Translations under genes and position numbers: made by a program | Assembly: GCA_030602265.1 (NCBI GenBank) | Contig: JAUWAB010000032.1 | Coordinates: 1-44,276, forward strand | DNA length: 44,276 bases | DNA from: Prolixibacteraceae bacterium | GTDB lineage: Bacteria; Bacteroidota; Bacteroidia; Bacteroidales; Prolixibacteraceae | Reading direction: 5' to 3' | Notes under the pieces: generated by a model | Told to the model about the DNA's origin: nothing | Database searches by the model: none | What the model saw: the letters and a program-made list of their open reading frames with translations, nothing else | Shown here: positions 17,879 to 27,233 of the stretch, one piece after another | Numbering within the stretch: the stretch's first letter is position 1 | How the letters are laid out: every line of letters begins with the position of its first letter

Positions 17879-18639
17879 TATATCAAACAGATTCGGTCAT
17901 GGAAGAAAATATAATTTCAGTCAGGAACCTGGTCAGGAAATTTGGCTCCTTTACCGCCAACGACAACCTTTCGTTTGACGTTCGGAAGGGGGAGATCTTT
18001 GGATTCCTGGGGGCCAACGGGGCGGGGAAAACCACAGCAGTGAGGATACTCTGCGGACTTTCCAAACCCACTTCCGGGGAAGTGAAAATTGCCGGTTTCG
18101 ATATATACAGGGAAACGGAGAAGATTAAACGCAATATAGGCTATATGAGCCAGAGGTTCTCCCTCTACGAAGACCTCACCGTGGCTGAAAATATTCAGTT
18201 GTACGGAGGGATTTACGGGCTCCCCAACCGGCTGATCCGTGAGAAGCAGGCTGAACTGCTGAACCGGCTGGGCATGACTGACGTGAGGAATAAACTGATC
18301 GCCGGACTGCCCCTTGGATGGAAGCAGAAACTTGCGTTTTCTGTGGCCATCCTCCATGATCCCAAAATCGTATTCCTGGATGAGCCTACCGGTGGGGTGG
18401 ATCCCATCGCCCGTCGCCAGTTCTGGGAAATGATCTATGAAACGGCTTCGGGCGGAACGACCATTTTCGTCACCACTCATTATATGGACGAAGCGGAATA
18501 TTGCGACCGGATTTCAATCATGAGCGAAGGAAAGATCGTCGCCCTGGATACACCTGCAGCCTTGAAACGCATTTATCAGGCGCCATCGGTCGAAGAGGTC
18601 TTTGTGAAAATTGCCCGTCCGTCAAAATCGCTGCTATGA
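17875..18639 (+). CDS. ABC exporter ATPase, second (YbhF C-half-like)
   Basis: 254 residues; an in-frame ATG at 17899 is another possible start, but 17875 keeps the ATGA overlap. Walker A GANGAGKT (46-53), Walker B IVFLDEP (165-171), D-loop GGVDP and switch His in VTTHYMDEA. The signature motif is degenerate, LPLGWKQ (145-151) instead of LSGGQ, as seen in C-halves of YbhF-like ATPases. One nucleotide site of the heterodimer is therefore probably non-canonical. It overlaps the first permease gene by four bases. Confidence 0.92.
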   Translation: MIYQTDSVMEENIISVRNLVRKFGSFTANDNLSFDVRKGEIFGFLGANGAGKTTAVRILCGLSKPTSGEVKIAGFDIYRETEKIKRNIGYMSQRFSLYEDLTVAENIQLYGGIYGLPNRLIREKQAELLNRLGMTDVRNKLIAGLPLGWKQKLAFSVAILHDPKIVFLDEPTGGVDPIARRQFWEMIYETASGGTTIFVTTHYMDEAEYCDRISIMSEGKIVALDTPAALKRIYQAPSVEEVFVKIARPSKSLL

Positions 18640-19745
18640 AACGGTTTATCGGATTTGTAAAGAAAGAGTTCCTGCATATCTTCCGGGATTACCTGACGAT
18701 GATCATCCTCTTTGGTATCCCGGCGGTCCTGGTGCTTTTGTTCGGATTTGTGATCTCCACTGAGCTGAAGGACGCCAGGGTGGCCTTTCTCGACCTGTCG
18801 AACGACGGAACGACTCACCGCATCTCAGAGAAAATCTGTTCATCGGGATTTTTCAAAAGAGGGGCGAGCCTGGACAGTTTTGACGACATTGAAAGCGCCC
18901 TGAGAAGCGGAAAGGCCAGGGCCGTTGTAGTGTTCGGTAATGATTTTGAGCGGAATCTCATCCGTGAGGGGAGGGCCACCCTCAGTGTCATAACCGACGG
19001 ATCGGAGCCCAACGTGGCCACCCAGACCACCACCTTTATCTCGGCTATTGTGGCAGGCTTCAATGCAGATCTGGCCGGAAGTGACTCTCCGGGCACCCTT
19101 CTGGTGCAGCCCGAAGTGCGGATGTTCTACAACCCCCTGATGAAAAGCCAGTTTATGTTTGTGCCCGGACTGATTACCATGATCATGATCATGATCTGTG
19201 CCCTGATGACCTCCATAACGCTGACCCGCGAGAAGGAGTTTGGCACCATGGAGGCCTTGCTGGCATCACCCCTGAAACCTGTCCAGATTATCCTGGGCAA
19301 AGTGGTACCCTATTTCTTCCTCTCGCTGATCGATGCCATCCTTATACTGTTGCTCTCCTGGTGGGTGTTTGGATTGACCGTAAAAGGCAGCCTGATCCTG
19401 CTGTTGGCCGAAGTGATGCTCTACATCCTGATGAGCCTGTCCCTGGGTATTCTGATTTCCTCGAAAGCCAAAAATATGCAGCAGGCCATTTTCGGAACCC
19501 TGGTCGGGGGGATGCTCCCCACGGTGTTGCTTTCCGGATTTATTGTGCCGATCGACAGCATGCCGGAGATCTACCAGTGGATCAGTGCAGTCCTTCCCCC
19601 GCGCTATTTTGTCGTGATTCTCAAGAACATCATGATCAAGGGAACCGGATTTCTCTTTATCTGGAAGGAGACGCTGATTTTGCTTCTTTTTACCACCGGA
19701 TTTATCGCCCTGAGCCTGCGGAGTTTCAAAACCAGATTGCAATAA
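18636..19745 (+). CDS. ABC-2 type permease, first (YbhS/YbhR-like)
   Basis: 369 residues from the start at 18636, which overlaps the upstream stop (ATGA) and places MKRFIGFVKKEFLHIF at the N-terminus, as usual for ABC-2 exporters. The longer open frame from 18501 adds 45 residues inside the ATPase gene and is rejected. One membrane helix near residues 22-40, a soluble periplasmic domain of roughly 140 residues, then five C-terminal helices, with the conserved TREKEFGTMEALLASPLKPVQIILGK region before the core (quoted in part, positions about 195-220). It pairs with the next permease to form the channel. Confidence 0.9.
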   Translation: MKRFIGFVKKEFLHIFRDYLTMIILFGIPAVLVLLFGFVISTELKDARVAFLDLSNDGTTHRISEKICSSGFFKRGASLDSFDDIESALRSGKARAVVVFGNDFERNLIREGRATLSVITDGSEPNVATQTTTFISAIVAGFNADLAGSDSPGTLLVQPEVRMFYNPLMKSQFMFVPGLITMIMIMICALMTSITLTREKEFGTMEALLASPLKPVQIILGKVVPYFFLSLIDAILILLLSWWVFGLTVKGSLILLLAEVMLYILMSLSLGILISSKAKNMQQAIFGTLVGGMLPTVLLSGFIVPIDSMPEIYQWISAVLPPRYFVVILKNIMIKGTGFLFIWKETLILLLFTTGFIALSLRSFKTRLQ

Positions 19746-19749
19746 AGGG

Positions 19750-19758
19750 GAGGAAGGA
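19750..19758 (+). promoter_or_regulatory. Shine-Dalgarno-like site before the second permease
   Basis: A purine-rich GAGGAAGGAG-type stretch ends 2-3 bases before the ATG at 19761. Such sites are unusual in Bacteroidota, where A-rich leaders dominate. The very short spacing makes its use uncertain. Confidence 0.3.
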
Positions 19759-19760
19759 GT

Positions 19761-20876
19761 ATGAGGACAATGCTGTTTTTGCTGCGAAAGGAGTTTAAGC
19801 AACTGTTCCGTGACCGGTTTATAGGAAAGGCCATTTTTGCCATCCCAATTGTCCAGATGCTGGTTCTGGTGCCTGCCATCACTTACGAAATCAGGGATGT
19901 GAAAATGTGCATCGTGGATCACGACCAGTCGGTGGAATCCCGGAAGCTGGTCAGCCAGCTCGAAGGTTCCTCCTTTTTCAGGGTGAAATATACCACTTTC
20001 TCGGAGCGTGAGGCCAATGACCTGATGCACAGGGATAAGGTGGACCTGATCCTACAGATCCCTTCCGGGTTTGGCAGGGAAACCGGCCGGGGAAATCCGG
20101 TCCGGCTGATGGTTACGGCCAATGCCATCAATGCGTCCCGTGCACAACTTGCCTGGGGATATTTCAGCGGGGTAATGCGGGATTACCAGATGAACCTGGT
20201 TACCGCAAAGGCAGGTACTGCCTCTTTAACGATGCCCCGGATAGATCTTACAAGCCGGCACTGGTACAACGAGTCCCTCAATTATATCTACTATATGCTG
20301 CCCGGTGTACTGGGAATCCTGGTCGCCGCCATCGGATTTATGTTAGCCGGTCTCAACATGGTAAAGGAAAAGGAGAGCGGCACCATCGAGCAGATCAATG
20401 TTACCCCTGTCAGGAAATATCAGTTTATTGCCGCCAAAATGATCCCCTATATAGTGATTGGGTTGATCGATCTGGCTATTGGGATCAGCCTGGGCATGCT
20501 GGCGTTCGGGATGCCTTTCGAAGGGAGCGCAGCCTTGCTTTTCCTCAGTTCGTTCATTTTTATGATCGGGGCCCTTGGTTTGGCGCTCCTGATTTCCACC
20601 ATTACCAGCTCACAGCAACAATATATGTTTGCCGGCTTTTTCTTCCTGATTATCTTCATGCTGATGAGTGGGATCTTCACCCCGATGGACAGCATGCCGG
20701 CCTGGGCGCAGAAAATTAACCTGCTGAATCCGGTTGCCTATATCATGCGCATTAACCGTATGATCATGCTCAAGGGCTCCACTTTTGCGGATATCAGCCG
20801 GGATATATTTTCATTGCTGGTACTTTCAGTCCTGTTCACATTCTTTGCCATCCGGAAATACCGGAAAACGGTTTAG
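19761..20876 (+). CDS. ABC-2 type permease, second (YbhR-like)
   Basis: 371 residues, same topology as the first permease: N-terminal helix after MRTMLFLLRKEFKQLFRDR, a large periplasmic domain, the NMVKEKESGTIEQINVTPVR region, and five helices to the C-terminus, ending in basic residues. It is the last gene of the tetR-tolC-adaptor-ATPase-ATPase-permease-permease series, 15 bp after the first permease. No clear terminator hairpin was seen in the 75 bp before the convergent T9SS gene. Confidence 0.9.
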   Translation: MRTMLFLLRKEFKQLFRDRFIGKAIFAIPIVQMLVLVPAITYEIRDVKMCIVDHDQSVESRKLVSQLEGSSFFRVKYTTFSEREANDLMHRDKVDLILQIPSGFGRETGRGNPVRLMVTANAINASRAQLAWGYFSGVMRDYQMNLVTAKAGTASLTMPRIDLTSRHWYNESLNYIYYMLPGVLGILVAAIGFMLAGLNMVKEKESGTIEQINVTPVRKYQFIAAKMIPYIVIGLIDLAIGISLGMLAFGMPFEGSAALLFLSSFIFMIGALGLALLISTITSSQQQYMFAGFFFLIIFMLMSGIFTPMDSMPAWAQKINLLNPVAYIMRINRMIMLKGSTFADISRDIFSLLVLSVLFTFFAIRKYRKTV

Positions 20877-20951
20877 CATAAATAAGCTAAACCAAACTCA
20901 ATACAGGCAATTTTAGGGTGCAGATTGAAAAAGGAATTCAGTTTTTCTGGA

Positions 20952-22280
20952 TTACCTGACGACCATTTTTTGAACTGCCTTGAAATTTATATTGGCCGCT
21001 TTTATCAGATACATCCCCGGACTAAGGTTCCCTGTTTGAATGAACCTTTGTTTTCCGGCATATGTTTCAAACGAGTGAATCAGTTTTCCTTCAGCTGTCC
21101 AGATTTCAATATTTGTTGGTTCATTTTCTGAACCGGGGATATCCATGGAGAATTGCCCCGTATTTGGATTTGGGAATATTATGAAGCTTTTATTACTTGC
21201 CCATTCCATTGTGTTGGTCAGTCCGGAATACTGCTGAACAATGATCCCGTTATATCCTACAACCGGTGTTCCGTTGCTCTTCAAGGCCAGATTAATATAG
21301 GAGGCACTGCTTGAAGAAAAACGTTCTCCCATTGGGATCCAGTGATTGTTTTCATACCGCATGACCGTTAATCTCCAGCTTGAGCTCCCGTCACCAAATG
21401 CTACATAAGGAATGCCACTGCTGCTAAAGGTAAGGCTTAATCCAAATGCTGTGCTCGAAGAGATTCCATCGGTCCCGAGGGGAGTCCAGCCCGTTCCGTC
21501 GAATTTATAAACCGTTGCCTTTGCATCGGTGCCCCTTGCCGCAAGATAAGGGACTCCGCCATTTACGGCAAGGCAGTAACTGTAACCATCATGTGTAGAG
21601 GGGGTAAATCCGGGGGTTCCGACAAAGCTCCATTTTGAGCCGTCAAATTTCATTACTGAAGCACGGTAATTGTTTGCATAATCCCTGAAGGATAAATAGG
21701 GCGTTGATCCGCTTACGGCGAGAGAATAGACTCCCGACGTGCCGGGGGTAAAGCCGGCTGTTCCTACAATAGTCCAGGCTCCTCCGCTGGATTTCACCAC
21801 AGTGGCTTTATCGTTAAACTCCGCGTCGCTGTAAGCCAGATATGCAGTCCCTCCGCTATTCCGGAGAGCCAGATGTGAAGCGATGTATTTTGATATGCCA
21901 GGGGAACCCACATATTCCCATCCGGATCCGTTAAAGCGCATCACGGTGGCTTTGTTGCCGTTTGCCCCGTCGGAAAATGCAACCCAGGGGATTCCATTGC
22001 TCATGGCAAACTGCAGGTTGCCAGCCTTACCCTCAGTAAAATTGGGCTGGCCGACATGCACCCACTCCTTGCCCGTAAATTTCATAACGTTTGCCTTGTC
22101 GTTGTTGCCTTTGTCAATAAAGGCAATAAAGATGGTGTCGTTGTAAACATCCATGTGCAGGTTAACCACAGTGCCTGTGGCAAGTTTTGTGGTAACCAGG
22201 TTATTGGACCATTGTTGGGCTTTCGTGTGTGACAGCAAGGAGGTTAAAAGGATCAGAATAAAAACAATAGTTGCTTTCAT
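20952..22280 (-). CDS. Secreted repeat protein with type IX secretion tail
   Basis: About 442 residues from the start at 22280, which gives a clean signal peptide (MKATIVFILILLTSLL...); an upstream in-frame ATG at 22310 adds 10 charged residues. The middle holds six or seven repeats of about 45-50 residues with the pattern 'K(A/L)TVMKFDGSxWxxVGxPGFTxGxxxxxSLAVSxGxPYLAFxD', so a beta-propeller-like fold is likely. The last 80 residues form a type A type IX secretion sorting domain: IIFPNPNTGQFSMDI, IEIWTAEGKLIHSFE, LSPGMYLIKAAN and QKMVVR at the end. The product is exported through the outer membrane by T9SS. Function unknown; the repeats suggest adhesion or binding rather than catalysis. Confidence 0.85.
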   Translation of the reverse strand: MKATIVFILILLTSLLSHTKAQQWSNNLVTTKLATGTVVNLHMDVYNDTIFIAFIDKGNNDKANVMKFTGKEWVHVGQPNFTEGKAGNLQFAMSNGIPWVAFSDGANGNKATVMRFNGSGWEYVGSPGISKYIASHLALRNSGGTAYLAYSDAEFNDKATVVKSSGGAWTIVGTAGFTPGTSGVYSLAVSGSTPYLSFRDYANNYRASVMKFDGSKWSFVGTPGFTPSTHDGYSYCLAVNGGVPYLAARGTDAKATVYKFDGTGWTPLGTDGISSSTAFGLSLTFSSSGIPYVAFGDGSSSWRLTVMRYENNHWIPMGERFSSSSASYINLALKSNGTPVVGYNGIIVQQYSGLTNTMEWASNKSFIIFPNPNTGQFSMDIPGSENEPTNIEIWTAEGKLIHSFETYAGKQRFIQTGNLSPGMYLIKAANINFKAVQKMVVR

Positions 22281-22626
22281 AATAAGTGATTGTTTGTGTT
22301 TAGTACTCATATGCAGAAATTGCGTCCGTGTTAAAATTAGTAAATGCTTACAATTAAATGATAAGAATTATCAAATTTTTTAGTGAAGATTTTAATGGAA
22401 ATGTATATTGAAAGACCATGGTTAAAGTATTTCCGGAAAAAGTCCGGGTCATTTTATCAGCGATGGTATCGGATTCTCCGCAAATTTCCTGAGTAGAAAA
22501 TCCTTTTATATGGTCCGAATTTGACTGGTTTTCTTTTTCCTGTTGTCCTTTTTCGTTAGATTTGTGTGGCCAATTCTTCTAATCACTTAAGTAATTAATT
22601 ATCTATCAATTCAATAAAGTTTAATT
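22281..22626. other. Divergent promoter region (about 316-346 bp)
   Basis: A plus-strand -7 box TAGATTTG (22557-22564) fits TAnnTTTG, 62 bases before the DUF1080 start. On the other side, a perfect inverted repeat GATAA-GAA-TTATC (22360-22372) lies upstream of the T9SS gene and could be an operator. No small gene is seen. Confidence 0.4.
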
Positions 22627-23613
22627 ATGGACAAAATTAAGAATGCACTTTTACTGCTTGTAATGGCCTTGATGATTCATGTTTCTCTACCGGCACAAAC
22701 TGCTGGTGATGGAACCGAAGTCATTGGCCGCTGGAACCTTACCTTTAAAATAGAAGGCAAGGAAATGGAAGAGCTTGGACTGTTCAGACATGGTCTGATG
22801 GCCGCGGAAGGATTTCCGGGATGGCTGGAAGTGAAGAAATCGGGCTTCTCCACCCTGGTCGGATATTATGTGGGCTACGAAGGAAGTGCCCGTCCCATTT
22901 CTGAGGTACACTATTCTCCTGCCGACAAAAAGTATTATTTCACTATTCCCCCGCAGTGGATGAATGTGCCGGATATCTATTTTGAGTTTACCCTGAAGGA
23001 TGACAAGCTTACCGGCCATAAAATTCTTGATGGCCATAAATTAAGCTGGACCGGAGTAAGAGCCCCCAGCCTGAAGCGGGAAAAGCCGCCGGTTTGGGGA
23101 AATCCTGTTAATTTGTTAGACAATAACCTGTCGCGCTGGATTATTCCGGATAACAATAAGTTCCGGATGGTGGACGGCGTTTTGGTAAATACCGAAGTCG
23201 GCGGGAACCTGGTAACCACCGAAAAATTCAACGATTTCAAACTGAGTGTCGAGTTCCGTTACCCGGCCGGCAGCAACAGCGGTATCTATCTCCGTGGCCG
23301 CTATGAGGTTCAGGTTGAGGATAATTACGGGAAGGAAGTCAGCGATGTGTCCATCGGTGGTATTTACGGTTTTATCGAGCCATCGGTTAATGCCGCCAAA
23401 AAGGCCGGAGAATGGCAAACCTATGAGATCACGCTGGTAGGCAGGCACGTTACCATTGTGCACAACGGTATTGAGGTTATTTCAAACCGTATTATTCCCG
23501 GGATTACCGGCGGTTCTTTAGACAGCAATGAGGGTAATCCGGGGCCGATTATGATCCAGGGAGACCATGGTCCTGTGGAATTCCGCAAATTTGTTATTAC
23601 ACCGGCTATGTAG
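22627..23613 (+). CDS. Secreted DUF1080 (3-keto-disaccharide hydrolase-like) protein
   Basis: 328 residues with a signal peptide (1-23, ending LPAQ). Residues about 140-328 match the DUF1080 domain (PF06439; concanavalin-like beta-sandwich, some members of which hydrolyse 3-keto-glycosides): LLDNNLSRWIIPDNNKFRMVDG is followed by GGNLVTTEKFNDFKLSVEFR, SNSGIYLRGRYEVQVEDNYG and PIMIQGDHGPVEFRKFVI (positions about 162-325). Residues 25-135 form a separate beta-rich domain I cannot name (IGRWNLTFKIEGKE... WTGVRAP). It stands alone in its transcription unit and ends at a strong bidirectional terminator. The sugar-related role is inferred from the family. Confidence 0.82.
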   Translation: MDKIKNALLLLVMALMIHVSLPAQTAGDGTEVIGRWNLTFKIEGKEMEELGLFRHGLMAAEGFPGWLEVKKSGFSTLVGYYVGYEGSARPISEVHYSPADKKYYFTIPPQWMNVPDIYFEFTLKDDKLTGHKILDGHKLSWTGVRAPSLKREKPPVWGNPVNLLDNNLSRWIIPDNNKFRMVDGVLVNTEVGGNLVTTEKFNDFKLSVEFRYPAGSNSGIYLRGRYEVQVEDNYGKEVSDVSIGGIYGFIEPSVNAAKKAGEWQTYEITLVGRHVTIVHNGIEVISNRIIPGITGGSLDSNEGNPGPIMIQGDHGPVEFRKFVITPAM

Positions 23614-23637
23614 AGCACGGTTTATCCTATAAAAAAA

Positions 23638-23664
23638 AGAGGCTGATAAGGCCTCTTTTTTTTT
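23638..23664. terminator. Bidirectional terminator
   Basis: AGAGGC (23638-23643), 7-base loop, GCCTCT (23651-23656), flanked by an A-run on the left and a T-run (to 23664) on the right. It serves both convergent genes, DUF1080 and the S41 peptidase. Confidence 0.85.
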
Positions 23665-23678
23665 ATATATATCGGTTT

Positions 23679-26600
23679 TTATTTGGCAGTGCCGGGCAAG
23701 GCCGGGGTAGGGAAGGGAGGAGGGGTGATCCTGATTTCGCCTTGTTTTTCCACGAGCTTCAGGACTTCCTGAACTGCTCTTTCCAGCTGGGGATCCCGTC
23801 CGTTTTGCAGGGATCTGGCATCCTGTCTGACCTCAATGTCAGGGGCAACTCCTTCGTTTTCCGCAATCCATTGGTTGTTAACCGGATCGAAGACTGCATT
23901 GTTTGGAGCCGTTAGTGCACCGCCATCCACCAGCGCATAATGTACAGACGAGGCAACCAGTCCGCCCCAGGTGGTGGTCCCAATCAGCGGGCCTGCCTTC
24001 TGCTGGCGGAATACCCAGGGGAAGAAGTCGCCGCCTGATCCTGCCAGTTCATTGATAAGGAGAACTTTCGGTCCAAGTATTCCCGCGGGCAGCCTCCACG
24101 GTGTGCCGTTCGGGACCTCGTTGGTAATGGAAGCTCTCAGTGTCCTGGTCATCAGGTCTACCATATAATCATCCAACAGGCCGCCACCATTGAACCGTTC
24201 ATCAATGACCGCCCCCGCTTTGTCCTGCTGGGCGAAAAAGTACCGGTTGAAGGAAATAAATCCCGGGCTGCTGGTGTTGGGAACCCAAACATAGGCCAGT
24301 TTCCCGCCGGAAAGGCTGTCAACCAGTCGCCGGTTGTCCTCAACCCAGGCCCTCTGGCGAAGTGCACTTTCACTTCGGATAGGCTTCACCGTAATGGTCC
24401 ATGCTGAGGCAAAGTCTGGTGTTTTACTGATATGAAGTACCGTCTGCGCGTCGGCTGTGCCATCCAGCATTCGGTAGGGATCCTCGGCCGCCGTGAGTTC
24501 CTTGCCATTGATTCCTACAATATAGTTTCCGGTTTCAACTTTAAGGCCCGGCTCTTCCAGCGGACTTGATAATTCCGGATTCCAGCTTTCGGTGGTGTAA
24601 ATGCGTGAAATTTTCCACCGGTTGTTATCCCTGATGAGGTCTGCTCCCAGAACCCCGGTGGTGTTCCCGTCTGTTGAGGGGAAATCCCCGCCAAAAACAA
24701 AACTGTGTCCCACCGACATTTCACCGTTCATCTGGTCCAGTATATAGGTAAGGTCGGAGCGGTGTTTAACATGGGGGATGAGCGGAGCATACCGCTGATA
24801 TACTTCATCCCAGTCTCGTCCATGCATATTGGGTGCATAGAAAAAGTCCTTCTCGTACCGCCAGGCTTCATCAAAAATCTGCTGCCATTCTTGTGTTCTG
24901 TCTAATTGCATTTTAAGGTTTACGGTGACTGCTTTACCGTCTTTCCCTGAAGGTTTATCCGTATCCATGATGCGCCATGAGGTTCCAAACCGGGCCAGCA
25001 TCTTTTTTCCGTCGGCCGAGACCGTTACCGCCATGGCCCCGTCCACGAAAGGTTCTGCTTTCCGCTCCTTCAGGGTGTATTTCTGAAGGGTAAGGCCAGT
25101 CGTGTTGGGTACACTTTCCCCGATAAATACGGTTCCCTCCGGTCCTGCCACTAACATCCTGTAGTTCCGTTTGGGTAACGGAACGGCCAGGGTCCGCCGG
25201 TCGATCCCCGGGAAATCAATTTTGATATCATTATCCTTTTTGACTGAATCCTCTTTGGAAGTTTCTTCCTTCTTTTTTGCAGAGGATTTTTCACTGGACT
25301 TGTCTGCATCAGCTTCTTTTACTTCTTCCTTTTTTTCTTCTTCGTCGCTCCTCAGGCTGAAAGGCGACTTTTCATCCTTTTGCAGGTTGACTACATAAAA
25401 GCCATATTCCGGCCGTGCGGTCATGGCACTGGTATTTGCCCAGCCTGACCCCAGCGCTAACTCCGTCGTGGCCAGAAAATAAAGCTGCTTCCGGTTTCTG
25501 TCCCATACCGGAGAAAAAGCATCGGCAAATGTATCGGTTATGGTATGAATGGTAGTATCTTTTACCGACCATAGGGTAATCTGCCTGAAATGGTTCGGGG
25601 CTGATTTGGCATAAGCCAGCCATTTGGAATCGGGAGACCACGTCAGTCCCATGGATCCCCTTTCAGAATTATTGCCTGCGGTATCAATGGTCTTAATGGT
25701 ACCTGCACTTACGTCAATGATCCTTATCCGCGCTTTGTTGTCGGTAAAGGCTATGTATTTTCCATCGGGTGACCAGGTCGGTTCCCAGGCCATCTTTGAT
25801 TCACCTAATGATATGGTCTCCGTTTTGCCTAAACCGTCCTGTGACCCGATCATGAGATGATATCCATTCCCTCCGGCATCAGAAAACCAGGCAATTTTGT
25901 CTCCGGTGGGTGACCAGACCGGGACCCTCTCGGCTACCCCGGAGGTGCCAGTCAGGTTTCGGGCATCCCCATGTTCCACCGGTACGGTGAAGATCTCTCC
26001 GCGGGCTTCCAATACCACTCTCTTTCCTGTGGGCGAGAGTTTAACGTTCTGGCCCCTGCTGCTGACATCCTCCCAGCGGGTCTCCGCCCAGGGGAAGTCT
26101 CCGGTGACCTGAATGGTCAGTGCTTGGATATCTCCGGTGCTTAGATGGTAAATCTGCAATTTGCCGTCCCGTTCAAAAATCAGCTGATTGTCCCTGCCGG
26201 TCAGCCATTTGATATCCGAACCGGTAAAACTGGTCAGCTGTTTCAATTCACCGCTCTTTATGGTATAGGACCAGATGTTGGTCACCCAGTCCCGGTCCGA
26301 CAGGAAATAGATGGTTTCACCTAACCATACCGGTTGTGTATCGGTGGTCTTTTCATTCGGAAGCAAAATTTCCGACCAGTCGGTTAGATCAAGGATGACC
26401 AGCGGTGTATTCTGACCGCCGCGGTAAGCCCGCCATTCAACATCCCAACGTGACACCCGGTCTATAACGATCTTTTTCCCATCCGGAGAAAAGGAGCCGG
26501 AAGTGCCCCATTGCTTCGCAAGCAGTTCTGAAGGGCCTCCTTCACGGGAGACTGTCCAAAGACGGCCATAGCCCACTGGTGCCGTTTCCCTCGAGGTGCT

Positions 26601-26975
26601 GTAGAGAATATTTTCTCCATCCGGAGTCCAGCCACAGACGGTGGCAGATGCGGGGTACCAGGTCAGCCGCGTCGGGGTGCCCCCTTCTGCCGGAACTGTA
26701 TATACCGCCACCGTGCCCGAACGGTTTGACGAGAAGGCGATGGTTTTTCCGTCGGGAGAAAAATGGGGATTGCTCTCCACTGCTCCGGTACTGGTTAGTC
26801 GTCGGGTCAAACCGGTTTGAAGGTGACTGACCCAGAGGTCGCCTCCATACACAAAGGCTACCTGGGTCTGGCTCAGGGAGGGTTGCCTCAGGAGTTTGGT
26901 TTCTTGTGAATGACCCACCTGGGCTGCCACCAGAAAAAAGATGGCCATGATTAGAATTCTTCTCATATGCTTCAT
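23679..26975 (-). CDS. Tricorn-like S41 family peptidase with WD40/PD40 propellers and PDZ
   Basis: 1098 residues, exported (signal about 1-23; the ATG at 26966 is an alternative start). Residues 30-530 carry many PD40-type repeats (HFSPDGKTIAFSSNR, WSPDGKYIAFTDN), forming one or two beta-propellers. A highly charged Lys/Glu/Ser linker spans 543-582. Then come a tricorn-type core, a PDZ-like region (about 765-865) and the S41 serine protease domain. Tricorn-like active residues are visible: His757 in VGHSF, Ser980 and Asp983 in AGSGGDF, and Glu1041 in ENEGVAPDIEV. In tricorn protease the propellers filter peptide entry and exit. Here it would process peptides in the periplasm. It is monocistronic, converging on the DUF1080 gene. 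Confidence 0.93.
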   Translation of the reverse strand: MKHMRRILIMAIFFLVAAQVGHSQETKLLRQPSLSQTQVAFVYGGDLWVSHLQTGLTRRLTSTGAVESNPHFSPDGKTIAFSSNRSGTVAVYTVPAEGGTPTRLTWYPASATVCGWTPDGENILYSTSRETAPVGYGRLWTVSREGGPSELLAKQWGTSGSFSPDGKKIVIDRVSRWDVEWRAYRGGQNTPLVILDLTDWSEILLPNEKTTDTQPVWLGETIYFLSDRDWVTNIWSYTIKSGELKQLTSFTGSDIKWLTGRDNQLIFERDGKLQIYHLSTGDIQALTIQVTGDFPWAETRWEDVSSRGQNVKLSPTGKRVVLEARGEIFTVPVEHGDARNLTGTSGVAERVPVWSPTGDKIAWFSDAGGNGYHLMIGSQDGLGKTETISLGESKMAWEPTWSPDGKYIAFTDNKARIRIIDVSAGTIKTIDTAGNNSERGSMGLTWSPDSKWLAYAKSAPNHFRQITLWSVKDTTIHTITDTFADAFSPVWDRNRKQLYFLATTELALGSGWANTSAMTARPEYGFYVVNLQKDEKSPFSLRSDEEEKKEEVKEADADKSSEKSSAKKKEETSKEDSVKKDNDIKIDFPGIDRRTLAVPLPKRNYRMLVAGPEGTVFIGESVPNTTGLTLQKYTLKERKAEPFVDGAMAVTVSADGKKMLARFGTSWRIMDTDKPSGKDGKAVTVNLKMQLDRTQEWQQIFDEAWRYEKDFFYAPNMHGRDWDEVYQRYAPLIPHVKHRSDLTYILDQMNGEMSVGHSFVFGGDFPSTDGNTTGVLGADLIRDNNRWKISRIYTTESWNPELSSPLEEPGLKVETGNYIVGINGKELTAAEDPYRMLDGTADAQTVLHISKTPDFASAWTITVKPIRSESALRQRAWVEDNRRLVDSLSGGKLAYVWVPNTSSPGFISFNRYFFAQQDKAGAVIDERFNGGGLLDDYMVDLMTRTLRASITNEVPNGTPWRLPAGILGPKVLLINELAGSGGDFFPWVFRQQKAGPLIGTTTWGGLVASSVHYALVDGGALTAPNNAVFDPVNNQWIAENEGVAPDIEVRQDARSLQNGRDPQLERAVQEVLKLVEKQGEIRITPPPFPTPALPGTAK

Positions 26976-27161
26976 GAATTGATGGATGATTAAGTTTTCA
27001 TATCTCTTCTGATATGGGTATATTGCTGCCTCTTAAAGTAACACATTTATCTTTAAATCTTTGGATCCGGAAGTATATTTGTCTGCCTGTTTGCTTAAAC
27101 CCGGAAACCGGACCAGAATTATCCACTTTTTCAATATTAAGATGGATTATTCCGGGATGGC

Positions 27162-27188
27162 CAAAAAAAAGAGGCCATCAAAGGCCTC
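27162..27188 (-). terminator. Terminator of the MFS-GH130 operon
   Basis: On the minus strand: GAGGCC stem (27183-27188), loop of 6, partner (27171-27176), then a run of U (A-run at 27163-27170 on plus). It lies 46 bases after the GH130 stop. Confidence 0.8.
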
Positions 27189-27233
27189 CTGAATGAAAAT
27201 CTCTTTCCGGGAACATGAGCGTTTTCCCTTTCA

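Noticed and set aside
18501-18635. 45-residue N-terminal extension of the first permease
   Set aside because: It lies inside the ATPase gene and would precede the normal MKRF...KKEF start; the ATGA overlap supports 18636.
19266-20030. Long antisense open frame (254 codons) opposite the permeases
   Set aside because: Gln/His-rich low-complexity translation, spans two real genes, no start signals.
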